Of a stretch of DNA of 64,000 nt, positions 1 through 8,121 are shown piece by piece; position 1 is the stretch's first letter, and the number at the start of each line of letters is the position of its first letter. The notes beneath the pieces were generated by a model. That model ran no database searches, was not told where the DNA came from, and saw only the letters and a list, made by a program, of their open reading frames with translations. This DNA comes from Streptomyces kaniharaensis (GTDB lineage Bacteria; Actinomycetota; Actinomycetes; Streptomycetales; Streptomycetaceae): positions 248,001 through 312,000 of the forward strand of contig NZ_WBOF01000001.1 in the NCBI RefSeq assembly GCF_009569385.1. Reading direction: 5' to 3'. Position numbers and translations under genes: made by a program.

Positions 1-249
1 GTCGCGTGGAACCTCGGCTGCCTGCTCGTCGACAAGCGTCAGGTGGTCGACAACAAAACCGAGCCGGACCCGGTCCTGCGCCTCGGCCTGCACCTGCTGC
101 CCGCCGCGGAGTACCCGCGGCTGCGCGCGCTGGTGCCCCGGTTCGCGGACTTCGACGACGAGGGCGAGATGCTGTCCGGCCTGGACGGCCTGCTGGACCG
201 GATGCCCCGGGCACCGCTTGACGCGTTCTACGGTGACGGCGCATCCTGA
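1..249 (+). CDS. C-terminal end of a TetR-like regulator (5' truncated by window)
   Basis: The reading frame is open from base 1 and ends in TGA, leaving 82 residues. The visible part has no DNA-binding domain. Its pattern, a helix with LRLGLHLLPAAEYPRLRAL, an acidic turn and then LSGLDGLLDRM, resembles the end of the ligand-binding domain of TetR-type repressors, where a final GLxxLLDxM helix contributes to the dimer. The call rests on this pattern alone, and the upstream sequence is needed to confirm it. A possible operator-like element (TATACGAGGTACACG) follows the stop codon at 253-267. Confidence 0.45.
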   Translation, partial: VAWNLGCLLVDKRQVVDNKTEPDPVLRLGLHLLPAAEYPRLRALVPRFADFDDEGEMLSGLDGLLDRMPRAPLDAFYGDGAS

Positions 250-300
250 CGGTATACGAGGTACACGTCGGAGATATTCCAGCGCCCGGAAGAGGCCGCC

Positions 301-636
301 ATGTCCGTCTCCCACGAATCCCTCCCCTCCCTCCCGCATGACATCCTCCGCGTCCGCGTGACCGCCAGGGACGCGGACACCCTGCGCGCCCTGCTGCGCG
401 AGGTCCGCCCCGACGTGGGCGGGCGTCCCAGCATCGCCGCCGACGGCACCGTGAGCATCGACGCGTACGTCCCGGACGACCGGATCCCGGCCCTCGAACG
501 CGAGGGCGTCACCGTGACCCGGGTCGGCAACGCCAGTGCCGCCGGCCGGGCCGCCCAGGCCGAGGTCGGCGAGGGCGACCGGTTCGCCCCCGCCGATGCC
601 GTGCCCCGCGGCCTCGCCGCCAAGTTCGGCGGCTGA
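301..636 (+). CDS. Small partner protein of M14 carboxypeptidase, 111 aa
   Basis: The 111-residue protein has no signal peptide and no membrane segment. The start is ATG preceded by GGAAGAGG. It ends 15 bases before the carboxypeptidase gene, so the two are probably co-transcribed. The body reads as alternating strands and helices (LRVRVTARDADTLRALLREV, then VSIDAYVPDDRIPALEREGV). This resembles the small alpha/beta region found in front of some bacterial M14 carboxypeptidase domains, so the gene may be a detached propeptide or activation domain. That role is inference; the co-orientation and spacing are seen directly. Confidence 0.6.
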   Translation: MSVSHESLPSLPHDILRVRVTARDADTLRALLREVRPDVGGRPSIAADGTVSIDAYVPDDRIPALEREGVTVTRVGNASAAGRAAQAEVGEGDRFAPADAVPRGLAAKFGG

Positions 637-651
637 GCCGGGAGGACCGTC

Positions 652-1725
652 ATGCCGTACCTGAACATCGTCGAGGTCGAGTCCGCGCTGGGCAGCCTGT
701 CCACCGCGTACCCGGGCCTGACCGAACTCCTCGTCCTGCCCGAGCCCTCCGTCGAGGGCCGGACCTCCCACGCCCTGCGGATCGGCGCCCCCGCGCCGTT
801 CCCCAAGGACTGCGTGATCATGATCGGCGGGGTGCACGCCCGCGAATGGGGCAGCTGCGAGATCCTCGTCCACCTCGCCGCCGACCTGCTGGAGGCCTAC
901 CAGGGCGGTACCGGCCTCGGTTACGGAGGCACCGCCTTCACCGCCGACCAGGTGCGCGGGCTGCTCCAGCGCCTGGACGTGGTGGTGTTCCCGCTGGTCA
1001 ACCCGGACGGCCGGCTGTACAGCCAGACCGTCGACCCGATGTGGCGCAAGAACCGCAACCCCGCCTACGCCGGTGGTGGTTCGGACCCGGCCTGCATCGG
1101 CGTGGACCTCAACCGCAACTACGACTTCCTCTTCGACTTCGCCACCGCCTTCGCGCCGACCGCCACCCCGCAGGTGTCGGCGGATCCGTGCGATCCACAG
1201 GTCTACGAGGGCCCGCGCGCCTTCTCGGAGCCCGAGACCCGCAACGTCCGCTGGCTGCTGGACCGGTTCCCGCGCACGGGCTGGCTGGTCGACGTGCACA
1301 GCTACTCCGAGGACATGCTGTACAACTGGGGCGACGACGAGAACCAGTCCGTCGACCCCGCCATGAACTTCCGCAACCCCGCCTACGACGGCACCCGCGG
1401 CCTCCCGGGCGACGTCGCGTACGCCGAGTACATCGCCAAGACCGACGCCGACACGGCCGTGCTGCTCGCCGAGCGGTTCTGCCAGGGGGTCGGCGGGGTC
1501 CGCGGACTCACCTACAAGCCGATCACCGGGTTCCACCTCTACCCGACGAGCGGGACCAGCGACGACTACGTGTTCTCGCGGCACTTCACGGACCCCGCCC
1601 AGGGCAAGGTGCTCGGCTTCACCGTCGAGTGGGGCACGAGCTTCCACCCGCCGTGGGCCGAGATGGAGAAGATCATCCTCGACGTGGACGCGGGCCTCGT
1701 GGAGTTCTGCCTGGCCACCGCCTGA
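652..1725 (+). CDS. M14 family zinc carboxypeptidase
   Basis: The protein (357 aa) is a metallo-carboxypeptidase that would remove C-terminal residues from peptides. The zinc ligands are visible: His62 and Glu65 in HARE, and His216 in VDVHSYSE. The substrate-binding DLNRNYDF segment is at residues 152-159, and the catalytic glutamate is Glu326 in FTVEWG. The start ATG has GGGAGGA at good distance. No signal peptide is visible, so it looks cytoplasmic unless exported by another route. A strong hairpin follows the stop. It is shorter at the N terminus than secreted M14 enzymes with propeptides, which fits a separate small partner gene just upstream. Confidence 0.9.
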   Translation: MPYLNIVEVESALGSLSTAYPGLTELLVLPEPSVEGRTSHALRIGAPAPFPKDCVIMIGGVHAREWGSCEILVHLAADLLEAYQGGTGLGYGGTAFTADQVRGLLQRLDVVVFPLVNPDGRLYSQTVDPMWRKNRNPAYAGGGSDPACIGVDLNRNYDFLFDFATAFAPTATPQVSADPCDPQVYEGPRAFSEPETRNVRWLLDRFPRTGWLVDVHSYSEDMLYNWGDDENQSVDPAMNFRNPAYDGTRGLPGDVAYAEYIAKTDADTAVLLAERFCQGVGGVRGLTYKPITGFHLYPTSGTSDDYVFSRHFTDPAQGKVLGFTVEWGTSFHPPWAEMEKIILDVDAGLVEFCLATA

Positions 1726-1734
1726 ACCCCGAAG

Positions 1735-1778
1735 CAGTTGGGCGCCCGCCACGGCCGGTCGTGGCGGGCGCCCAACTG
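1735..1778. terminator. Perfect 18-bp stem hairpin
   Basis: An 18-bp perfect inverted repeat (arms 1735-1752 and 1761-1778) with an 8-base loop sits 9 bases after the carboxypeptidase stop and 43 bases from the end of the convergent BNR-repeat gene. It has no U-tract but is placed to end transcription from both sides. Confidence 0.8.
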
Positions 1779-1821
1779 CTCGGGACCGCTAGGACTTTCG
1801 GGCTGTCGGGCTGTCGGGCTT

Positions 1822-3207
1822 TCAGGCGGCCCGGTGGAAGAAGAACGGGTCGATCGACACCGGCACCCGGGTGACGCCGTCGTTGTCGAGCAGTTGGTGG
1901 GTGTTGAAGTTGGCGTTGCGGTGATACGTCACACCGACCGGGAAGTTGGCCTTGTCGGGCGTGTTGTTGCCCGCGAACACACCGTAGAAGTCGCTTCCGA
2001 CCGTGACCATCCGGATGTAGTCGCCCAGGTACGGCAGGCCGACCGCCCGCGGCACGTCGGCCGGGGCCTGGTGCAGAATCTGGCGTTCCCACGTCTTCCC
2101 GAGGTCGGCGGTCAGCTCCAGCGCCGTCGTCCACTGTCCGTTGGCGAACTGCTGGAAGACCAACCCGACCAGACCGTCGGAATTGATCGCCAGCGACGGG
2201 TTCTTGGCATTGACAAGGTCCGCGTGTGCCGCGGCCCATGTCTGCCCCCGGTTCGCCGAGTGCTGGACGTGCAAAACGTAGTCGGTGGGAACGTCTCCGC
2301 CGGTGCCGTCGCACCACGCGATCCACACACTGTCGGAGTTTCCGGGATCGACCGCGATCGACAGATCGGCGCCGATGCGCTCCTGGCCAAGCGGCCCCAC
2401 CTTGACGTTGAACCGCACGGACCGCTGGGTGGCCACCCGCTGGCCGACGCCGCCGTCGTCGGAGTCCGTGAGAGCCTCAAAGGGGTTTGGCCCGTTGCCA
2501 CTCCTGTCATCGCGGGTCACCACGACATCGAAAGTGACGATCCTGTTGGCATCGAAGCTCCGCCAGCTCTCGAACGCCGCGTAAACCGTGCCGTCGGGGT
2601 GCAGGGCTATCCGAGTCGGTGGCCCGTCGTGGATAGCCTCCTGGTCGCGCTGCTCGACCTGAACCGGCGTGAAGTCACCCGATCCCGTGCGGGCGTCGAC
2701 CGAGACGTCGACGGTGGCGCTCCGAGGGTCACGGGAGCCGGTGTTGCTGCCGACATAGACGCGGTCCCGGCTGGAACCGTTCACCGGGACAGTGTCGGCG
2801 ACCACCCACGGCTGGTCCGGAGATTCCGCGACATCCCGGTCGACGAGAATCTGCATCACCGTGGTTGAGGTGATGCTCCGCGCGCGCAGAATCTGCAGAT
2901 TGTCGGTCTCGCCGTTGAGGGTGCCTGCGTAAAGCGTGCCGCCCCGCGACGCAAAGCTGACACTGATATCGCCGGTGCCGACGGGGTCCGCGTTGCCCGG
3001 AACGACAGGATTCAACACCCAGGTGTCACCGCCATCCGTCGAGACGAAGACCGGGGCGAACGGACCTCCCATCGGGTCGGGCGTGAAGGCGGTCGCAACC
3101 ATCTCTTTCGGGTTCTCGGGGTTGACTGCGAGGCTGGGCTCGCTGTCCCGACCTGTGTTGCCGCTTAACGACCTCGGGATGATGTCGACGACCTTGATGG
3201 TGGGCAT
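1822..3207 (-). CDS. BNR/sialidase-like beta-propeller protein
   Basis: The 461-residue protein carries at least three Asp-box (BNR) motifs of the S-x-D-x-G-x-T-W type: STDGGDTW near residue 56, SANRGQTW and TADLGKTW towards the C terminus. The fold is therefore probably a six-bladed sialidase-like propeller. I do not see the arginine triad and Tyr/Glu pair needed to call a sialidase, so binding rather than hydrolysis is possible. There is no signal peptide. It is the last gene of a leftward operon, starting 6 bases after the 254-aa protein gene, whose product is its likely partner. Confidence 0.75.
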   Translation of the reverse strand: MPTIKVVDIIPRSLSGNTGRDSEPSLAVNPENPKEMVATAFTPDPMGGPFAPVFVSTDGGDTWVLNPVVPGNADPVGTGDISVSFASRGGTLYAGTLNGETDNLQILRARSITSTTVMQILVDRDVAESPDQPWVVADTVPVNGSSRDRVYVGSNTGSRDPRSATVDVSVDARTGSGDFTPVQVEQRDQEAIHDGPPTRIALHPDGTVYAAFESWRSFDANRIVTFDVVVTRDDRSGNGPNPFEALTDSDDGGVGQRVATQRSVRFNVKVGPLGQERIGADLSIAVDPGNSDSVWIAWCDGTGGDVPTDYVLHVQHSANRGQTWAAAHADLVNAKNPSLAINSDGLVGLVFQQFANGQWTTALELTADLGKTWERQILHQAPADVPRAVGLPYLGDYIRMVTVGSDFYGVFAGNNTPDKANFPVGVTYHRNANFNTHQLLDNDGVTRVPVSIDPFFFHRAA

Positions 3208-3213
3208 GCCGGC

Positions 3214-3978
3214 TCACCTCCGTCCCTGCAGTACGGCGAGCTTCTGCATCGGCTGGTAGTCATAGGGGTGGAGCAGTTGGAAGGGCGCCTCGGCGTGAAG
3301 GTCGCCCCCGGTAACGTGCAGGAACCAGAGGCCCTCCTGCCCGGGTTGCGGCTTGGGGACCCGGTGCCACCGCCTGTCCGCGCTGCTCGGGTAGAGGACG
3401 TCGATCCGCCCCGGGGCGACATCTCCACGCTCCACGATCGAGACATCGATCTTGGCACGCCACCACTGGGGGTCGTGTTCGGAGAAGGCCGCCAGCCCGA
3501 CCTCCTCCAGGCCGCCCACCGCACCGACCACCACGGCATCCGCGTCCTCCGCGTGCTGAGCGATGTCCTGGTCCCGGATCTCGCGTTGAAGAGCCGAGAA
3601 CGGCATCTCGTCAGCGGTGGTTGCCGCCATCGAGACATGGCGCTGGACCGCTTCGGCTGGAAGCCGTTCCAGCTCAATGAGGCCGAGGCTCTCTCCATAG
3701 ACCATGCCCTGGGTGAAGAACGCCCTCGTGTCGCCGACCTCGAGCGAGCTCGCCAGCTGAACGGTGACCTCGCTGCCTGCCAGCTGCCGGAAGTCATCGG
3801 GAGCGTGCAACACCTCATTCACCTTGACGACGGCGGTGTACTCCTCCTTCAAATCGGCCGGAACGGCCACGAGCGAGGTGCCGCCGATGCGGGTGACCGT
3901 GCCGACGAAGCTGAGCGGGGCTCGGCGGATGAGCTCCATGAGCTGTTCGGGCGAGGCGGAGGGTGGTTTGTCGGTCAT
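3214..3978 (-). CDS. Unknown protein with two copies of a beta-rich domain, 254 aa
   Basis: I do not recognise a family. The sequence appears internally duplicated. Residues of about 20-105 (FVGTVTRIGG, EYTAVVKVNEVLHAP, GDTRAFF) and about 145-225 (VVVGAVGGLEEVG, RAKIDVSIVERGDV, EGLWFLHVTGG) share the order: small hydrophobic strand with Gly, charged strand, acidic turn, aromatic strand. Each half looks like an OB or TIMP/netrin-like barrel. There is no signal peptide. The gene lies between the small membrane protein gene (28-base gap) and the BNR gene (6-base gap), so a joint role is likely but unknown. Confidence 0.65.
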   Translation of the reverse strand: MTDKPPSASPEQLMELIRRAPLSFVGTVTRIGGTSLVAVPADLKEEYTAVVKVNEVLHAPDDFRQLAGSEVTVQLASSLEVGDTRAFFTQGMVYGESLGLIELERLPAEAVQRHVSMAATTADEMPFSALQREIRDQDIAQHAEDADAVVVGAVGGLEEVGLAAFSEHDPQWWRAKIDVSIVERGDVAPGRIDVLYPSSADRRWHRVPKPQPGQEGLWFLHVTGGDLHAEAPFQLLHPYDYQPMQKLAVLQGRR

Positions 3979-4006
3979 GATGATCCTCCTCTCCAGTTGC
4001 CACCGC

Positions 4007-4270
4007 TCATTTCGTGGCGTGGGCGGAGGACGAGTGCGTCCGGCGCCACTCGATCCGCGCGGCGAGCGCGCAGGCGGCGGTCACGGACGCGGCGAGCGCG
4101 GCGACCAGCCATTCGGCGACGCCGCTGCCGGCGTCCGGGTCGACGCCCAGCAGGGTCTCGATCCACTCGGGCCACGCGAGGGTGATCAGGAACAGCAGCC
4201 CGGAAAGGCTGCCCAGGGCGGTCTCCAGCCAGAAGCGGGGCCGGGGCGGGCTCGGTTGCTGGAAGGGCAT
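4007..4270 (-). CDS. Small two-helix membrane protein, 87 aa
   Basis: The start chosen is the ATG giving MPFQQPSPPRPRFWLE. The open frame continues upstream, but that stretch is Arg/Pro-rich shadow sequence. Two hydrophobic helices are visible at residues of about 15-34 and 52-72, joined by a WPEWIETLLGVDPDAGSG loop, with a basic C terminus (RIEWRR). Similar small proteins are common in streptomycetes and have no known function. It is first in a leftward operon with the duplicated-domain and BNR-repeat genes. Confidence 0.65.
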   Translation of the reverse strand: MPFQQPSPPRPRFWLETALGSLSGLLFLITLAWPEWIETLLGVDPDAGSGVAEWLVAALAASVTAACALAARIEWRRTHSSSAHATK

Positions 4271-4626
4271 CACTGCGCCTCCCCTTCTCCTGCCGCCCGG
4301 GCCGCGCCGTAGCGCGCACGCCGTCCTCGCGCCACCGCGCCGTGGCGCGGCAGCACGACCGGCCGGGCCGGCCCGGGTCGGGGATCTGCTCCCGCCGGGC
4401 CGCCGGTCGGGGGGCGTGGCCGCCGCGGGAGGGGGGTTCTGCTTCGGTTCGTTCTGCTTCGATGCGCGGTCTCGGGACCGCGTGGGAGTTCGCCGGGGCC
4501 GGGCCGCGGGTCGGGTCCGCGGGCGGCGCTGTCGGCGATGTACGCCTACGAGGCACACGTACTTCGTATACGAGTCTGCTCGCCCGCCCCCGGGCGGGTC
4601 AAGAGACGATGTCCGGGCCGCCCGGC
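4271..4626. other. Intergenic region with leftward promoter and possible operator
   Basis: This 356-base stretch separates the leftward operon ending at 1822 from the tail-on TetR gene. I see no convincing gene: the open frames are Arg/Pro-rich shadows. Read leftward, bases 4572-4558 give TATACGAAGTACGTG, which matches 12 of 15 bases of the element at 253-267 upstream of the peptidase operon. Confidence 0.4.
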
Positions 4627-5256
4627 TCAGACCCGGGCGCCGAGCATCCGCAGCACCAACTCGCCGTAGCGGCGGCCGAGTTCCTCCGGCGTCTCGGTGC
4701 TGCGGTCGGTGTACCAGCGGGAGACGTCGATCCCCAGTGAGGTGACCGCGCGGGCCGCCGTCCGGACCTCCGAGACGTCGAACACGCCCGCCGTGACGCC
4801 CTCCTCGATCAGCGCGCTCACCTCGCGCTCGATGTCCAGCCGCAGCGCCGCGACCACCGCGTACGCGTCCTCGGGCAGCGCGTGGAGCTCGTAGTTGACC
4901 ACCCGGCCGACGGTTCTCCCCCGCGCGTGCCAGGTCGTGAACTCCTCGACCAGCCGCCGCATCCGCGCCACGGGCTCCCCCTCGCCGGCCGCCGCCTCCC
5001 GGACCAGCGCGAGCGTGGCGGCGTGCCCGGCCTGGCTGATCTCGGCGAGCAGCGCGGCCTTCGACTGGTAGTGGATGTACAGCGCGGCCGGGCTCATGCC
5101 GGCGGCGGTGGCGATGTCCCGGGTGGTGGTGGCGTGGAAGCCGCGCTCGGCGAACGACTCGACGGCCGCCTGGAGCAGCCGGTACGCCGCCTCGGGGCGG
5201 GCGTCGCTGCCGCCGGGCAGGGAGGGCCAGAGGTCGGCGATGGGCGTGCTGGTCAT
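4627..5256 (-). CDS. TetR/AcrR regulator, likely repressor of the adjoining acyl-metabolism operons
   Basis: The protein has 209 residues from the ATG at 5256, which has GAGGA at the right distance; the upstream in-frame extension is rejected. The N-terminal helix-turn-helix is typical (LLQAAVESFAERGFHATTTR, then IATAAGMSPAALYIHYQSKAALL). The C-terminal half is a helical ligand domain of the size seen in lipid and acyl-CoA-responsive TetR regulators. It is divergent from the SDR operon. A near-perfect copy of the operator at 5369-5390 recurs at 11818-11839 in front of the phosphotransferase-dehydrogenase operon, so it probably controls both arms. The ligand is unknown; an acyl-CoA is the obvious guess. 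Confidence 0.85.
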   Translation of the reverse strand: MTSTPIADLWPSLPGGSDARPEAAYRLLQAAVESFAERGFHATTTRDIATAAGMSPAALYIHYQSKAALLAEISQAGHAATLALVREAAAGEGEPVARMRRLVEEFTTWHARGRTVGRVVNYELHALPEDAYAVVAALRLDIEREVSALIEEGVTAGVFDVSEVRTAARAVTSLGIDVSRWYTDRSTETPEELGRRYGELVLRMLGARV

Positions 5257-5344
5257 GGCGTCATCCTCGCAGAGAACTCGTACGCGTATTCCCGCCGACG
5301 GCTTCCCAACGGCCACGTGGACTCCGGCGGATCCGGGCGGACTG

Positions 5345-5373
5345 TTGACAGGTTCCCGCACCGACACCATGCT
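5345..5373 (+). promoter_or_regulatory. Promoter of SDR-SDR-MDR operon
   Basis: TTGACA (5345-5350) is followed after exactly 17 bases by CATGCT (5368-5373). The TetR operator starts on the -10 element and runs past the likely start site, which is an arrangement suited to repression. Confidence 0.65.
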
Positions 5374-5390
5374 GAGCAAGCGCTTAGTCA
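5369..5390. promoter_or_regulatory. TetR operator copy 1
   Basis: The site contains CTGAGC-N4-GCTTAG with core AAGCGCTT. It matches the site at 11818-11839 (other strand) at 21 of 22 bases. It lies between the TetR gene and the divergent SDR operon, so it can also autoregulate the regulator. Confidence 0.75.
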
Positions 5391-5470
5391 GGCGGCCTCA
5401 GTCAGCCGCAGTCTCCTCTTCGGGACGCTTCCGAACCCACTTCCGAACCGCGCGAAAGGCAGGACGCTCC

Positions 5471-6229
5471 GTGGCGCAATCCTTCAAGGGCCGGGTGGCC
5501 GTCGTCACCGGATCGAGCCGGGGCATCGGCCTCGGGATCGCCCGCGAGCTGGTCGCCCGCGGGGCGAAGGTCTGCCTCACCGCCCGCGGCCCCGAGCCGC
5601 TCGCCGAGGCCGTCCGCGAGCTGGGCGGGCCGGACCACGCGATCGCCGTCGCCGGCCGCGCCGACGACCCGGCCCACCAGGACGAGACGGTCACCCGCAC
5701 CCTGGAGGCCTTCGGGCGGCTCGACCACCTCGTCAACAACACCGGCATCAACCCGGTCTACGGCCCGGTCCTGACCACCGACGAGGAGGCCGCGGCCAAG
5801 ATCCTCGCCGTCAACGTGCTGGCCCCGCTCGCCTGGACCCGCCGGGTGCACGCCGCGTGGATGGGCGAGCACGGCGGCTCGATCGTCAACGTCGCCTCCG
5901 TCGCCGGCATCCGGGCCTCGCTCGGCATCGGCATGTACGGGGTCAGCAAGGCCGCGCTGATCCGGCTCACCACCGAACTCGGCGCCGAGCTGGGCCCCCA
6001 GGGCATCCGGGTCAACGCCGTCGCCCCCGCCATCGTCAAGACGAAGTTCGCCGAGGCGCTCTTCGAGGGCCGCGAGGAGAAGGTCGCCGCCAAGTACCCG
6101 CTCGGCCGACTCGGCGTCCCCGAGGACATCGCCGGGGCCGTCGCCTTCCTGCTCTCCCCCGACGCCGACTGGATCACCGGCCAGACCCTGGTCCTGGACG
6201 GCGGCGTCACGCTGGGCGGTGGCATGTGA
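5471..6229 (+). CDS. SDR family oxidoreductase (FabG-like) 1
   Basis: The GTG start at 5471 gives 252 residues (VAQSFKGRVAVVTG). The nucleotide-binding motif GSSRGIG is at residues 14-20, NNTG at 89-92, and the catalytic Ser143, Tyr156 and Lys160 are in place (YGVSK). The C-terminal ITGQTLVLDGG is typical of the 3-oxoacyl-ACP reductase/3-hydroxyacyl dehydrogenase type. It is expected to oxidise or reduce a hydroxyl/keto group on an acyl substrate with NAD(P). It is first of three translationally coupled genes and lies 81 bases after the operator. Confidence 0.85.
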   Translation: MAQSFKGRVAVVTGSSRGIGLGIARELVARGAKVCLTARGPEPLAEAVRELGGPDHAIAVAGRADDPAHQDETVTRTLEAFGRLDHLVNNTGINPVYGPVLTTDEEAAAKILAVNVLAPLAWTRRVHAAWMGEHGGSIVNVASVAGIRASLGIGMYGVSKAALIRLTTELGAELGPQGIRVNAVAPAIVKTKFAEALFEGREEKVAAKYPLGRLGVPEDIAGAVAFLLSPDADWITGQTLVLDGGVTLGGGM

Positions 6230-7011
6230 CCGGGGAACTCACCGGCCAGGGCGTGGTGGTGACCGGCGCCGGGCGGGGCATCGGCGCAGCGCTGGCCCGG
6301 GCCTTCGCCGCGGCCGGGGCCCGGGTGGTGGTCAACGACCTGGACGGCGAGGCCGCGAACGCCGTCGCCGCGGAGGTCGGCGGGACGGCCCTGTCCGGGG
6401 ACGCGGCCTCGGCCGACGGGCTCGCCGCGCTGGTCGGGCGGGCCCGGGAGGCGCTCGGCGAGATCGACGTCTGGTGCGCCAATGCCGGCGTCGCCCCCGT
6501 CGGCGGCGCGAACGCCCCGGCCGCCGCCTGGGCGAGCGCCTGGGAGGTCAACGTCCTCGCCCACGTCCGGGCCGCCGACCTGCTCCTCCCCCGCTGGCTG
6601 GAGCGCGGCCACGGACGCTTCCTCGCCACCGTCTCCGCCGCCGGTCTGCTCAGCATGCTCGGCTCGGCCCCGTACGCCGTCACCAAGCACGGCGCGCTCG
6701 CCTTCGCCGAGTGGCTCTCCGCCACCTACCGTCACCGCGGCATCCACGTCCACGCGCTCTGCCCGCAGGGCGTGCGCACCGACATGCTCGCCGCCACCGG
6801 CGCCGTCGGCGAGGCCCTGCTCGCGCCGACCGCCCTCGACGCCGAGGACGTTGCCGCGGCCGCCCTCGCCGGACTCCGCGAGGACCGCTTCCTGATCCTG
6901 CCGCACCCCGAAGTGGCCGAGTACTACCGCGTCCGCGCCACCGAGCCGGACCGCTGGCTCGCCGCAATGAACCGGCTTCAGCAGGGACTCGAGAGGAGTG
7001 ACGCGCTGTGA
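6226..7011 (+). CDS. SDR family oxidoreductase 2
   Basis: It starts at a GTG that overlaps the end of the previous gene (ATGTGA). The 261 residues contain GAGRGIG at 14-20, NAG at 86-88, and catalytic Ser137, Tyr150 and Lys154 (YAVTK). The C terminus continues beyond the usual SDR core with a helix (EYYRVRATEPDRWLAAMNRL) and lacks the GG-rich FabG tail, so it belongs to a different SDR subgroup from its neighbour. Co-translation with SDR 1 and the MDR gene suggests consecutive steps of one acyl pathway. Confidence 0.85.
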   Translation: MTGELTGQGVVVTGAGRGIGAALARAFAAAGARVVVNDLDGEAANAVAAEVGGTALSGDAASADGLAALVGRAREALGEIDVWCANAGVAPVGGANAPAAAWASAWEVNVLAHVRAADLLLPRWLERGHGRFLATVSAAGLLSMLGSAPYAVTKHGALAFAEWLSATYRHRGIHVHALCPQGVRTDMLAATGAVGEALLAPTALDAEDVAAAALAGLREDRFLILPHPEVAEYYRVRATEPDRWLAAMNRLQQGLERSDAL

Positions 7012-7979
7012 GGGCCTGGCAGGTGGGCGAGCTCGGCGAGCCGCGTGAGGTGATGCGGACGGCCGACGACGTGGCCCGGCCGGTGGCCGGGCCGGGGCAG
7101 CTGCTGGTCCGGGTGCGGGCCGCCGCCGTCAACTTCCCGGACGCGCTGATGGTGCGCGGGCAGTACCAGGTGCGCCCGCCGCTGCCGTTCACGCCCGGCG
7201 TGGAACTCTGCGGCGAGGTCGTGGACGGCGCCCGGCGGGGCAAGCGCGTGATCGGCAACCCGGTGCTGCCGCACGGCGCCTTCGCCGAGTACGCGCTGCT
7301 GGATGCGGCCGCCGCGTTCCCGGCCCCCGAGGCGCTGGACGACGCCGAGGCGAGCGCCCTGCACATCGGCTACCAGACGGCGTGGTTCGCCCTGCACCGC
7401 CGGGCCCGGCTGCGCGCCGGCGAGACCCTGCTGGTGCACGCCGCGGCCGGCGGGGTCGGCAGCGCGGCGGTGCAACTGGGCCGGGCCGCCGGGGCACGGG
7501 TGATCGCCGTCGTCGGCGGGCCGGCCAAGGCGGAGACGGCCCGGGCGCTCGGCGCCGACCTGGTGGTGGACCGGACGGCCGAGGACTTCGTCGCCGCCGT
7601 GAAGGCGGCCACCGGCGGGCGCGGCGCGGACGTGGTCTTCGACCCGGTCGGCGGCGACGCCTACAACGGCTCCGCCCGCTGCGTCGCCTTCGAGGGCCGG
7701 ATCGTGGTGGTCGGCTTCGCCGCCGGGCAGATCCCCGCGCCCGCGCTCAACCACGCCCTGGTGAAGAACTACTCGATCCTCGGCCTGCACTGGGGCCTCT
7801 ACAACACCCGCGACCCGCAGGCCGTCCGGGAAGCCCACGAGGAGCTGACCAAGCTCGCCGACGCAGGCGTGGTCCGCCCCCTGGTCGGCGCCCGTCTCCC
7901 CTTCGCCGCAGCCGCCGACGCCGTCCAGCGCGTCGCCGACGGGCTGAGCGTCGGGCGGCTGGTCGTCCTGCCGGACTAG
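7008..7979 (+). CDS. NADPH:quinone oxidoreductase-like MDR protein
   Basis: The GTG start overlaps the previous stop (GTGA). The 323-residue protein has the zinc-free MDR pattern: AAVNFPDALMVRGQY near residue 36, PGVELCGEVV, and the NADPH-binding HAAAGGVGSAAVQLG near residue 144. It lacks the Cys/His zinc ligands of alcohol dehydrogenases. It most resembles the quinone oxidoreductase/enoyl reductase branch, which reduces activated double bonds. Last gene of the right-going arm of the TetR-controlled cluster; its substrate is probably an enoyl or enone intermediate of that pathway. Confidence 0.85.
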   Translation: MRAWQVGELGEPREVMRTADDVARPVAGPGQLLVRVRAAAVNFPDALMVRGQYQVRPPLPFTPGVELCGEVVDGARRGKRVIGNPVLPHGAFAEYALLDAAAAFPAPEALDDAEASALHIGYQTAWFALHRRARLRAGETLLVHAAAGGVGSAAVQLGRAAGARVIAVVGGPAKAETARALGADLVVDRTAEDFVAAVKAATGGRGADVVFDPVGGDAYNGSARCVAFEGRIVVVGFAAGQIPAPALNHALVKNYSILGLHWGLYNTRDPQAVREAHEELTKLADAGVVRPLVGARLPFAAAADAVQRVADGLSVGRLVVLPD

Positions 7980-8121
7980 CGTTCGGCGACGACCTCCAGG
8001 GCCGGGCGGGGCGAGCGGCCGGGCAGAGCCGCGAGGTCGCCCGGCCCGGCCTGCGGTCAGGAACCCGTGGGCGATCGCCGGGTAGGCACCGACCGCCCGC
8101 CGACCCGGGCTCGGAGGTCCG

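Noticed and set aside
5369..5390. Identical MLSKRLV residues in frames at both operator sites
   Set aside because: The shared peptide is only the translation of the shared operator; neither frame is a gene there.
7976..8090. Minus-strand pieces resembling the end of a hydrolase (YPAIAHGFLTA, then RPALEVVAER)
   Set aside because: The two pieces are in different frames and too short to assign; it may be a decayed gene end but I cannot support it.
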